From the NCBI GenBank assembly GCA_030692365.1, contig JAUYCC010000011.1, positions 1 to 64,000 on the forward strand: a stretch of 64,000 nucleotides of DNA. The letters run 5' to 3'. Positions 1 to 8,810 of the stretch are shown here, piece by piece. Below the pieces are notes generated by a model that was not told the DNA's origin, ran no database searches, and saw only the letters and a program-made list of their open reading frames with translations. The DNA comes from Pelolinea sp. (lineage in GTDB: Bacteria; Chloroflexota; Anaerolineae; Anaerolineales; Anaerolineaceae). Position 1 is the stretch's first letter; each line of letters begins with the position of its first letter. The position numbers and the translations under genes were made by a program.

Positions 1-2
1 CT

Positions 3-98
3 TACTATACAACAGAGATAGCATTAAATGACCTGCAAATTTTAGAGGCAATTGAAAAATCTTTAAAAAAAGGAATAAAAGTATCAGTGAACGATTGA
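3..98 (+). CDS. C-terminal fragment of a Gfo/Idh/MocA-type oxidoreductase (runs off the left edge)
   Basis: Frame 3 reads YYTTEIALNDLQILEAIEKSLKKGIKVSVND*, similar to the usual Gfo/Idh C-terminus (ALxDxxxxEAxxxSxxxGxxV). Only 31 residues are visible. Confidence 0.5.
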   Translation, partial: YYTTEIALNDLQILEAIEKSLKKGIKVSVND

Positions 99-691
99 AA
101 GTTTTAAAGTTAGTCTGCAATAAATCTGAAGAAATTTTTAAGAATTTTTTTATTACTGGCTATCCTGGCAGTGGGAAAACCACGATTTTCAATAACATTG
201 TAACTGATCTTAAGGAGAACATCCCTGATCTACATTTATATGGATTTATTACCAGAGAAATTAGGGAGGAAGAAAGGCGTATTGGTTTTAGTATAGAGAA
301 TTATGAAGGTAAAAAGGGGATTCTTTCACATATTTATTATAATGACGGCCCTAAGGTGGGAAAATATAGGGTTAATTTAAGAGATTTTGAAAGTGTGGGG
401 ATGAATACTTTGCATCATGCACTAAGAGATTCTGATGTTAAGATAATTGCCATAGATGAAATTGGAAAGATGGAGCTATTTCACCCTGCCTTTTTAAAAA
501 TTATAGAGAGAATCATAGATTCGGATAAAATTGTACTGGCAACTATTTCTTATAAAATAACAAGGCTTATATCAAAGTTTCGAAATAGAAGTGATACTTT
601 AATTTTTAATTTAGAAAATGCTCCAAAAGATACAAGGAAAAGAAAAGAATTAAAAGAGAAAATATTAAAAAGTATCTTAAAAAAGCTCTAA
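95..691 (+). CDS. THEP1-type nucleoside triphosphatase (P-loop NTPase)
   Basis: Walker A GYPGSGKTT, the GFITREIREEERRIGF segment and IDEIGKMEL Walker B are typical of the NTPase_1/THEP1 family. TTG start overlaps the previous stop. Confidence 0.85.
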   Translation: MKVLKLVCNKSEEIFKNFFITGYPGSGKTTIFNNIVTDLKENIPDLHLYGFITREIREEERRIGFSIENYEGKKGILSHIYYNDGPKVGKYRVNLRDFESVGMNTLHHALRDSDVKIIAIDEIGKMELFHPAFLKIIERIIDSDKIVLATISYKITRLISKFRNRSDTLIFNLENAPKDTRKRKELKEKILKSILKKL

Positions 692-997
692 ATCAGCAAT
701 TTTAACTTAAAATCTCTATTAGTCCTATTGAGCTTACACCTTTTAAAAACTAGTCATTACCTATAATTATGCCAAACTTAGATTAAGTACCATATAGATT
801 CCCCCCAAATTTATTAACTATTTTTAATGCTTGGTCTGGCTCCCCCAAGGTGTGAAATTTCGAACCAAATTTTAAATAAATTGAGAAGTTTAAAGGATCT
901 GCTTGGTAATTAAATAGTATAAATGAGTTTTTATAAATATATATTTAAACTCTATATTTCTTGATATAATGTCCTATTATTTTTTATCCATATAAAT

Positions 998-1591
998 ATG
1001 ACCCACGATTTAAGAAAAAAGGCATTTATCTTATCAATAATCACTGTTAGCTATAACATCATTGAGGGAATTGTGTCTATTATGGCTGGCATCTTATCAA
1101 ATAGTATAGCTCTTAAAGGATTTGGTATGGATAGTTTTATAGAGTCAATTTCTGGTGCTGTAATGATCTGGAGATTTAAAAAATTAGATAAAATTACTAA
1201 AGAGGAAGAAGAAAAAGTTGAAAGAATTGCACAAAGGTTTGTCGCAATTTCCTTTTTTATCCTATCAGCTTACATTCTCTATGAATCTATTGCCAAATTA
1301 TATTTTAAGGAAATTTCCAAACCAAGCATATTAGGTCTTGCCATAATCATAATGTCCATTATTGCTATGCCAATTTTATTTTACTTCAAATATAAAACAG
1401 GTGTATCACTTGGAAGTAAAAGCTTAATTGCTGATTCAAAAGAAACCCTTGCATGTCTTTTCTTATCAATAGCAGTTCTCTTAGGTATTACATTAAACTT
1501 TTTCTTCGGATTTTGGCAAGCAGACCCAATTGTGGGTATTGTTATTGCTGTATACTTAATTATAGAGGGTATTTATACTTTGAAAGAGTAA
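998..1591 (+). CDS. Cation diffusion facilitator (CDF)-like transporter
   Basis: Multi-pass membrane protein with CDF-like segments (NIIEGIVSIMAGILSNSIALKGFGMDSFIESISG; SLIADSKETLACLFLS; FGFWQADPIVGIVIAVYLIIEGI). Confidence 0.85.
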   Translation: MTHDLRKKAFILSIITVSYNIIEGIVSIMAGILSNSIALKGFGMDSFIESISGAVMIWRFKKLDKITKEEEEKVERIAQRFVAISFFILSAYILYESIAKLYFKEISKPSILGLAIIIMSIIAMPILFYFKYKTGVSLGSKSLIADSKETLACLFLSIAVLLGITLNFFFGFWQADPIVGIVIAVYLIIEGIYTLKE

Positions 1592-1799
1592 GTGTTTAAA
1601 ACTCCTAACAGATTAAAAACTAAGTCAAAAAAGATAACTTAAAAACTTAGATAATGCTATTTAAGACATTGTTGACAAATTTATCTCATGGGCTGCCCCA
1701 AGTTACGAACTTTCGAACCAATTTTTTAAAATATTGATTGATTTAAAAAATAAATTAAAATGTTTTTCAAATATAATAATAGATATATAAATTAAATAA

Positions 1800-1979
1800 A
1801 TGGCAAATGGTTTGGCAAGTGTCTATATTACTGAGCAAGGAGGATGGCATGCCTTGTCTAACCGTGAACAAGTAGCACAGTATTTAATGGGTCGCTATAT
1901 TAACAATCAACCAGCCGTATCCTCCTCATTGCAAGTTGCAAGCAGTCATACTGTTTCCAGAATTTATCCTATACATTAG
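1800..1979 (+). CDS. Small hypothetical ORF (59 aa)
   Basis: ATG-to-TAG ORF MANGLASVYITEQGGWHALSNREQVAQYLMGRYINNQ...; no family recognised. Confidence 0.2.
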   Translation: MANGLASVYITEQGGWHALSNREQVAQYLMGRYINNQPAVSSSLQVASSHTVSRIYPIH

Positions 1980-2065
1980 ACTCAATACTTTCGTAATAAA
2001 CCCATATTGGAAAAAAATAACTGATTCTAAAAAGGTAGAAGAAAAAGCATAAAGAAAGATAAAGG

Positions 2066-3004
2066 TTAAGGCCTAAGTAGTCTCACCGTGGAGGACCCAC
2101 CCCAACTCCTAGTGCAAAGCCTATTGCCTGGACGGTGCGCATCCAAGCGAGCCCGCCCAAAGTCTCGATGCCACCACCCAGTCGGCACAAGGTCACTTTT
2201 TACATGTTTTACATATTTTACATATTGACCAAGAAACCATAAGGCATTGTTATCATACCTGTCATTACTTACTTCATTGGTTGTTTCGAGGTGGGTAAGA
2301 AATTTTGTAATAAAATCTTCAAGTGTTTTTCCTGTTTCTCCTTGATAAGCTTGCGTCTGTAATGTTCGTAAGTAATCACGAGGAGAAGAGCCTATTTCTA
2401 ATTGTCTTCTGCCTCCTAATGTCTTTCCTCGGCCTTGTTGAGGCATAATGGGTAAACTTTCAACTAATCCCACAGACCAGCCTGGAACGGCACAAATACG
2501 TCCATTATTGACTACTTCTAATTTGGTCTGTCCCCGATGATTGCTTGAATATTCTTGAGGAAAATATACAAGCTCGTCTGTATCTAGTGCCTGTCTTAAG
2601 GTATCCCATATCCAGACATGTTTTTCGGTATTGACACGAACAGGTATTAAAGGATCAGAAGAAGAACGTCTGGTTTGATAAATTTTTCCTTCTGCTGCGT
2701 GTTTAAGAATAACTGCTTTCATTCGGTCAATAAGAAGGGGTGTTGGCATTGCCATGGGTGTTAATTCTAAACGATCAAACCCTTGTGGAACTTTTCTGCC
2801 TACAAGCTCTCTATTATGAGCAAATAGTTCTACAACCTGTTCTTGGGTTGGTATTGGATACTCTTTTCCATCTATTCCAATCACCCCAATGCTTTCTGAT
2901 TTCGGAAGAAGCGTGAGAATGCCGGTGCTGTTTAAGGTGGTAACGCAACGGGCATATTCCCTTTCAACAGGAAATAACTGTTCTGATTGAGGAGCTCCTT
3001 CCAT
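2066..3004 (-). CDS. Hypothetical protein; the C-terminal ~40 aa may be in the wrong frame
   Basis: 312 aa open frame with plausible coding composition up to about ...YVKHVKSDLVP. The tail TGWWHRDFGRARLDAHRPGNRLCTRSWGG looks unlike the rest. Confidence 0.45.
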   Translation of the reverse strand: MEGAPQSEQLFPVEREYARCVTTLNSTGILTLLPKSESIGVIGIDGKEYPIPTQEQVVELFAHNRELVGRKVPQGFDRLELTPMAMPTPLLIDRMKAVILKHAAEGKIYQTRRSSSDPLIPVRVNTEKHVWIWDTLRQALDTDELVYFPQEYSSNHRGQTKLEVVNNGRICAVPGWSVGLVESLPIMPQQGRGKTLGGRRQLEIGSSPRDYLRTLQTQAYQGETGKTLEDFITKFLTHLETTNEVSNDRYDNNALWFLGQYVKYVKHVKSDLVPTGWWHRDFGRARLDAHRPGNRLCTRSWGGSSTVRLLRP

Positions 3005-3254
3005 GTGCGCTGATGCGTCTATAGTTGTTTTGACATACCCTATGATAGCATTTTTTGGTTAGATTGTTCCACCAACCTAATATAATAGATCGGGAAACCA
3101 GTCTTTCCTGGCCTAAAAGTTGGGTGCAAATTTGGTGCAACTGGGGTAGAAACTGTAGAAGCAGTACACTTTGTGGAAGCTAAAACAACCTGTTTTTACC
3201 CGTAAATTGGCTAAAAACCGGCTATTGCCTTGCCAATTTTGGGACCGCGCATGA

Positions 3255-3296
3255 CTCATAAGCCCTTGGTCGTGAGTTCAAATCTCACTCTCGCCA
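3255..3296 (+). other. 3' half of a tRNA-Met(CAT) gene: anticodon loop, 3' anticodon strand, T-arm, acceptor 3' strand; candidate att site
   Basis: ctCATaa loop, gccct, tggtc, GTGAG-ttcaaat-CTCAC T-arm, tctcgcc + discriminator A. The 5' anticodon strand (catga) does not pair with gccct, and no D-arm or 5' acceptor strand precedes it. Confidence 0.7.
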
Positions 3297-3592
3297 TATT
3301 TTTATTTATAGCCCAGTTGATTTGTTTTGAAAGAATATACTCATGCGGATTCATAGAAGCCTTTTTTGTACCAATTTATATTTTGGATTAGTTCCTTTCG
3401 CTAAAGCAATTATATTTCCTTCTGTAATAAAAAATAAGTAAAATCAGTAGATCCTTCCCTCTGTTTGTACGACTTATACCAAGATGTAAGTTATAATTAG
3501 ATAGACTCTTTTATGATGGCTGTGTTCCCCGCGGGGAAAGATCCTATTCAAGCGAACAGGCAACCCGGACTGACAAGAAGGAATTTTTATTT

Positions 3593-4120
3593 ATGCCGAA
3601 AATCACACTCGAACTGGCTGAAGGTGACTGGATCGTACATTCGCGCCACGGTCTCGGCCAGATCACCGGCATGGACAAGAAAGAGCTCTTCGGTGACCGC
3701 AAGGTATTCTACATTGTCAAAACTGAGCTGATCACTTACTGGCTCTCGCTGTCTGAAGTGGATTCCGGGCGGATTCGCCCAGTGGAAACGACCGAAGTGT
3801 TCAGCAAGGCGCTGGAAATTATCGGCAGTGAACCGAAGACCCTGGATAACAACTTCCGCCGGCGGCTGATGCACATCCAGAACCTGGTGGAGGACGCGAC
3901 GCTGCTTTCCAAGGCTGCCCTCATCCGCGATTTGCATGCGCGCGATGTGCAGAAAGATATGCACGTGAACGAAAAGAAGATCCTCGAAAACCTGGAGCGC
4001 CAGTTCGTGAATGAATGGGTGCAGTCCTGCCATATCCCCCAGGAGGAAGCGCGCGCCCAGATGCGCGACGCGTTAAACCGCAGCAGCGTCAACCTGGTGC
4101 ATAAAAAACCGGCTTTTTAA
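3593..4120 (+). CDS. CarD/CdnL-family transcriptional regulator (RNAP-interacting domain)
   Basis: N-terminal GDWIVHSRHGLGQITGMDKKE..., then an alpha-helical C-terminal domain, typical of CarD_CdnL_TRCF proteins. Confidence 0.85.
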   Translation: MPKITLELAEGDWIVHSRHGLGQITGMDKKELFGDRKVFYIVKTELITYWLSLSEVDSGRIRPVETTEVFSKALEIIGSEPKTLDNNFRRRLMHIQNLVEDATLLSKAALIRDLHARDVQKDMHVNEKKILENLERQFVNEWVQSCHIPQEEARAQMRDALNRSSVNLVHKKPAF

Positions 4121-4139
4121 CGCTTTTGGTTAAACAAAA

Positions 4140-4172
4140 AAGAGCGGCTATTGCGGCCGCTCTTCACTTTTT
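4140..4172 (+). terminator. Rho-independent-type terminator downstream of carD-like gene
   Basis: Perfect 9-bp stem AAGAGCGGC/GCCGCTCTT (4140-4148/4156-4164) followed by a T-rich run (cacttttt). Confidence 0.75.
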
Positions 4173-4203
4173 AAAGCCAGATTAAGCCTGCACCTTGTAC
4201 AGT

Positions 4204-4839
4204 CTACGCCTGCACCTTGTAGTTGAAATACACTTCCAGCATAAATGAGCCATCGGGATTTTTAAAGTACCAGCGCGTGACGTAGGTACCGGGGGTGTAG
4301 GGCGCCACGCTGGGCAGGTCAAAGCACCACTTGTCGCCGGGTTTGACCAGGTTGCCGACGTAGAAATATTTTTCATTGCTCCACAGGCGGTTGCCGCTGA
4401 CCCATTCCAGATAATACTTGGTGGTCCAATCGGTGCTGCCGTTATTACCCAGGCAGACGTGGAAGGCGAATTCCTCGCCGACTTTGAAGGTTTTGCCGTC
4501 CATCGGGCTCTGGGTGTTGAATTTGGCTGAATCGCCGAAGTGCTGGACGGTCGGGGTGGGACCGACGGGTTTTGGCGTTTTGGTAGGGATGGATGCATCA
4601 ACGGTAGGCGCCGTGGTAGAGGTGGGCGCAGTGGTGGCGGTGGGTTCAGACGTGGGCGTGGGGGGCATTGCCTGCGCGGTCTGGGTCATGCTGACCATCA
4701 CCGTCTCGGCAACTTGCGTAAAGACCATGTTGGGGTCCAGGGTGGGCTCCGCGGGGGCAGCTTTGCCGCAAGCGGAAAGCACGAGGGCAAATAAAGCCAG
4801 ACCAGACACGCAAGCAATCATTCGGATTTTAGTATTCAT
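4204..4839 (-). CDS. Lipoprotein with C-terminal NBR1-type Ig-like domain
   Basis: Lipobox ALVLSAC, Pro/Thr-rich linker, then NGSTDWTTKYYLEWVSGNRLW...VKPGDKWCFDLPSVAPYTPGTYVTRWYFKNPDG. Confidence 0.8.
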   Translation of the reverse strand: MNTKIRMIACVSGLALFALVLSACGKAAPAEPTLDPNMVFTQVAETVMVSMTQTAQAMPPTPTSEPTATTAPTSTTAPTVDASIPTKTPKPVGPTPTVQHFGDSAKFNTQSPMDGKTFKVGEEFAFHVCLGNNGSTDWTTKYYLEWVSGNRLWSNEKYFYVGNLVKPGDKWCFDLPSVAPYTPGTYVTRWYFKNPDGSFMLEVYFNYKVQA

Positions 4840-5049
4840 ATTGGATCAACTCCCTTTCAGGTTAGTGAAATTATTATAACCGACTGTATACCGCCATTGT
4901 ACCATTCCGGTCAAGGGTACTATTTTCTGGAAAAGACCCTTAAGGTTCTTATTAATATAGGATGGACGATACAGATGAGTGCATACATCTGACAATTTCA
5001 ATGGTTCAAAGTCATGAGTAAGCCTTTGGGGTCTCTAATAACCCTTTTC

Positions 5050-6879
5050 TTACTCCGTTTCAGTTGCTACTTTTGGCTCTTCCTTGAAGATATTGTAGGC
5101 ATCTTCGCGTTCGGCACGGAACTGCTGGGTGTAGAGTTTGTAATACTTACCTTGCAAGCGCAGCAGCTCGGCGTGGCTGCCCATTTCGGTGATCTGCCCG
5201 TCCTCAATGACCAGGATGCGGTCGGCGCGTTTGATGGTTGAAAGGCGGTGGGCGATGATGAAGCTGGTGCGGCCCTGCATAATGGCTTCCATGCCGTCCT
5301 GTATCAGGGATTCGGTGATGGTATCCACCGATGAAGTGGCTTCATCCATGATGAAAACCTCCGGGTCCGAAAGCACCGCGCGCGCCAGGCTGATGAGCTG
5401 CTTTTGCCCGACCGAGAGCAGCACGCCGCCTTCGCCCACCGGTTCATCATATCCTTTTTCAAAATGGCTGATGAATTTGTGCGCGCCGGTCAGTTTGGCC
5501 GCTTTCTCGATCTCTTCATTGGTGGCTTTCAGCCGCCCGTAGGCGATGTTCTCGCGGATGGTGCCCGAGAAGAGATGCGGCGTCTGCAGCACAACGCCGA
5601 TGCGCGACTGGATGGCTTCCAGCGATAGGTCGGTGTAGTCATTCCTACCGATGAGGATGCGCCCGCGCCTGGGCTCATAGAAGCGGCACAGCAGGTTGAC
5701 GATGGTGGTCTTGCCGCCGCCGGTGGAACCCACCAGGGCGATGGTCTCGCCGGGTTTCACATGCAGGTTGAGGTCCTTGATGACCGGCATTTCGTCTTCA
5801 TACCAGAAATGAACATGCTCGAAAGTGATATCGCCGCGGATGGACCCCGGATCGATGGCGTTGGGTTTGTTCTGGATCTCGGGCGGGGTATCCACCAGGT
5901 GGAAGATGCGCTCGGCGGAAGCCAGGGAACGCTGCATCTCGGCGAACACGCGCGCCAGGTCCTGGATGGGCCACATCATGAAGGTCATATAAGAAAGGAA
6001 AGCCTGTATGCCGCCAATAGTAATGCCTTCGAAATTGACCTGCGCGCCGCTGTACCAGATGATGCCGCCAATGGCGAAGGCGGAAATGATCTGCACAATG
6101 GGCAGGAAAAGCGCGCTCAACCAGGCGGCGCGGTAGCCGGCCGTGTACATCTCGCCGGTCTCCAGCTTGAATTCACCCAGATTGCCGTCTTCGCGCCCCA
6201 GCGCCTTGACCACACGTACGCCGCTGATGTTTTCGTTGTAGGAGGCAGTGATGCGCGAATTGATCTTCCGTACCTTGCGGACTTGCTTGAGAATGCGTTT
6301 GCGGAACTGCACCGCCGCGTAGATCAGCACGGGAATGATGGCAAGCACGATCAGCGCCAGCTGCCAGTTGATTGCGAACATAAACGCCAGCGTGGTGGCG
6401 ATGTTTACTACACCCCAGGTGGAGTCGATCAAGCCCCAGGTGACCAGCTCGGCCACGCGTTCGGTGTCGTTGGTCACGCGCGACATGATCCAGCCCACCG
6501 GCGTGCGGCTGTAATAAGAAAGCGAAAGCGTCTGCAGGTGGTTGAAGAGCATGCGGCGCATGTCGTAGCGTACGCGCTCGCCCATTACGCCTGCTAGAAA
6601 CACAAAGGTGAAAATACCGGCCGACTGCACCAGGATCATGGAGGCGTAACGGATAAGGATGCGCACCAGAGCGTCCACATCGCCTTTCAGAATACCCTGA
6701 TCAATGATTTCCTTGCTGAGGAAGGTGAAATACGCGTCTAGGATCGACACGATGATGATGGTGACGATGAACCCGGCCACCCACACCCAGTGCTGGCGCA
6801 GCAGCTCAAAGATGCGCTTGAGGACGCCGCCGCTCACTTCGCCGGTAAAATCATCTTCTTCAAAATAATCAGACGGCAC
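5050..6879 (-). CDS. ABC transporter, fused permease/ATP-binding (exporter half)
   Basis: GSTGGGKTT Walker A, LSVGQKQLISLARA signature, VFIMDEATSSVD Walker B, six-TM exporter domain. Start set to GTG at 6879 (VPSDYFEEDD), overlapping the previous stop; the longer ORF to 7056 overlaps the upstream gene. Confidence 0.92.
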   Translation of the reverse strand: MPSDYFEEDDFTGEVSGGVLKRIFELLRQHWVWVAGFIVTIIIVSILDAYFTFLSKEIIDQGILKGDVDALVRILIRYASMILVQSAGIFTFVFLAGVMGERVRYDMRRMLFNHLQTLSLSYYSRTPVGWIMSRVTNDTERVAELVTWGLIDSTWGVVNIATTLAFMFAINWQLALIVLAIIPVLIYAAVQFRKRILKQVRKVRKINSRITASYNENISGVRVVKALGREDGNLGEFKLETGEMYTAGYRAAWLSALFLPIVQIISAFAIGGIIWYSGAQVNFEGITIGGIQAFLSYMTFMMWPIQDLARVFAEMQRSLASAERIFHLVDTPPEIQNKPNAIDPGSIRGDITFEHVHFWYEDEMPVIKDLNLHVKPGETIALVGSTGGGKTTIVNLLCRFYEPRRGRILIGRNDYTDLSLEAIQSRIGVVLQTPHLFSGTIRENIAYGRLKATNEEIEKAAKLTGAHKFISHFEKGYDEPVGEGGVLLSVGQKQLISLARAVLSDPEVFIMDEATSSVDTITESLIQDGMEAIMQGRTSFIIAHRLSTIKRADRILVIEDGQITEMGSHAELLRLQGKYYKLYTQQFRAEREDAYNIFKEEPKVATETE

Positions 6880-8683
6880 TCGAAAGCTCCTCTTCCAGTT
6901 CCGTTTCAATGCGGGTCTGGATATCGTAAATCTGGCGGTAAACGCCTTCCTGTTTAACAAGGTCCTTATGCACGCCGCGTTGGATGATACGCCCGTCCTC
7001 CAGGACGAGAATGAGGTCCGCGTCCATGATGGTCTGGATACGGTGAGCGATGACAAAGGTGGTGCGGTTTTCCATCAAGATGCGCATTGCCTGGCGGATC
7101 TGAGCTTCGGTCTCGGTGTCCACCGATGATGTAGAGTCGTCCAGGATAAGGATGCGCGGGTTTTTCAGAAGGGTACGCGCGATGGCGATGCGCTGCTTCT
7201 GTCCGCCCGAAACGGTCACGCCGCGTTCACCAACCAGCGTGCGATAACCTTCGGGGAATGAGAGGATGACATCGTGGACAGCGGCCACCTTGGCAGCCTG
7301 TTCCACTTCTTCCTGCGAAACATTACGCCCTACACCGTAGGTGATATTGTCGCGGATTGAACGCGAGAACAGAAATGGCTCTTGTTCTACGATTCCGATC
7401 TGCTGGCGCAGGAAGCGGCGGGAATAACAACGCAGGTCAAACCCGTCCAACAGGATCTGGCCGGATGTGTAATCGTAAAAGCGCGGAATCAAGTTGACCA
7501 GTGTGGTTTTGCCTGAACCGGTGGAACCCAGCAAGGCGATTTTCTGGCCAGCTTTAATGCTGAAATTAATATCGTACAGCACTTTGTCTTTTTCTTCATA
7601 TTCAAAGGACACATGATCGAAAATGAAATCGCCGCGCACGCCCTCGCGCGGGTTGTAATTGCCGTCTTCCAGCGGTTCGCGTTCTTCCTTGATAATCTTG
7701 AAAACGCGGTCGTAAGAAACCAGCCCGCTGGACATATCCACAATAAAGCGGCCCAGGCCGCGCAGGGGGTAGATGATCCAGATCAGCAGCCCGGCGTAAG
7801 CCATGTAGTTGCCAACCGTGAGCTCGCCGCGGATGGCCATCAGCGCGCCAAGCAGAAAGCCGCCTAGCAGCTGCGCGCCGCAGAAAATATCCGAAATCGG
7901 CCAAAACAGCGAGTGGATGGTGAGCAGCTTCTTGCCGCGCAGAAATTTTTCCCAGTTGCTGTGGTCAAATTTTTCAATTTCGTACAGCTGGCGGGCAAAG
8001 GCTTTAACCACCCGTACACCGCTCAGGTTTTCCTGCAAGGTGGTGGAAAGCACCGCATCCTGCTCCTGGTATGCTTCATAGGCTTTGGAGACCTTTTTGA
8101 AGAAAATAACCGAGGTTCCCAGAATGAAGGGCACAGCAATGACAGACAGCAATGTCAGGCGCACATTGATCTGCAGCAGTGCGATGAAATTAATAATAAA
8201 AAGTAGCGTGATGCGCCCGATGCCGATGGCCTGGTCGTTGTAAAAGCGGCGCAGCGCGTCCACATCAGAAGTGCAGCGCTGGATCAGTTCACCAGTATCG
8301 GATTCTGAGTGGTAAGCGAAGGGCAGATGCTGGATGTGGTCGTATAGGTAGTTGCGCAGGCGCTCAATGGTGCCTTCGGCGGACTTAGCCGCCAGCCTGC
8401 CGCTTAGATAAGTAAAAACGCCCTGCAGCGCTGCAAAAGCCAGGAATCCCAGCGCAATCAGCCAGACAGGAAAGCTCCCGGTCTTGTGGATGATATAGTT
8501 ATCAACAAAAAATGCCAGCAACAGATAAGTCAGTGTTTTAGAATAGGCAGATAAGCCCTGCAGGATTGTCGCTGCTGTATATTCAAAATGATACCCTTTG
8601 AGCAAACGCCAGAGCCCAACCAGGCGGTTGGGTGAAATGGCGCGTTTGAGGTCAAAACTGAGGAAAGTCTGCTTGTCGGTCAA
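6869..8683 (-). CDS. ABC transporter, fused permease/ATP-binding (exporter half)
   Basis: GSTGSGKTT, VSGGQKQRIAIARTLL and ILILDDSTSSVD motifs. Translationally coupled to the next ABC gene, as in heterodimeric exporters. Confidence 0.92.
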   Translation of the reverse strand: MTDKQTFLSFDLKRAISPNRLVGLWRLLKGYHFEYTAATILQGLSAYSKTLTYLLLAFFVDNYIIHKTGSFPVWLIALGFLAFAALQGVFTYLSGRLAAKSAEGTIERLRNYLYDHIQHLPFAYHSESDTGELIQRCTSDVDALRRFYNDQAIGIGRITLLFIINFIALLQINVRLTLLSVIAVPFILGTSVIFFKKVSKAYEAYQEQDAVLSTTLQENLSGVRVVKAFARQLYEIEKFDHSNWEKFLRGKKLLTIHSLFWPISDIFCGAQLLGGFLLGALMAIRGELTVGNYMAYAGLLIWIIYPLRGLGRFIVDMSSGLVSYDRVFKIIKEEREPLEDGNYNPREGVRGDFIFDHVSFEYEEKDKVLYDINFSIKAGQKIALLGSTGSGKTTLVNLIPRFYDYTSGQILLDGFDLRCYSRRFLRQQIGIVEQEPFLFSRSIRDNITYGVGRNVSQEEVEQAAKVAAVHDVILSFPEGYRTLVGERGVTVSGGQKQRIAIARTLLKNPRILILDDSTSSVDTETEAQIRQAMRILMENRTTFVIAHRIQTIMDADLILVLEDGRIIQRGVHKDLVKQEGVYRQIYDIQTRIETELEEELSSAV

Positions 8684-8810
8684 TTTTTCCTGCCCAAAAG
8701 TAAATGCTGCGAGTTTTCATTATAACTTACCTCTTCAGAGTCCATTTGAAAGGGGATTGAATTGGTAAAATAGATTAGAAAATTATTTCATCCGCGTCAG
8801 GAGGCAGCCC

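Noticed and set aside
3255-3296. Complete tRNA gene
   Set aside because: No D-arm or 5' acceptor strand precedes it and the 5' anticodon strand does not pair, so only the 3' half is present.
3587-4092. Minus-strand ORFs of 148 and 118 aa
   Set aside because: Antisense shadows of the carD-like gene.
5761-6597. 278-aa plus-strand ORF
   Set aside because: Lies entirely antisense to a strongly supported ABC transporter; composition reflects the GC-biased third positions of that gene.
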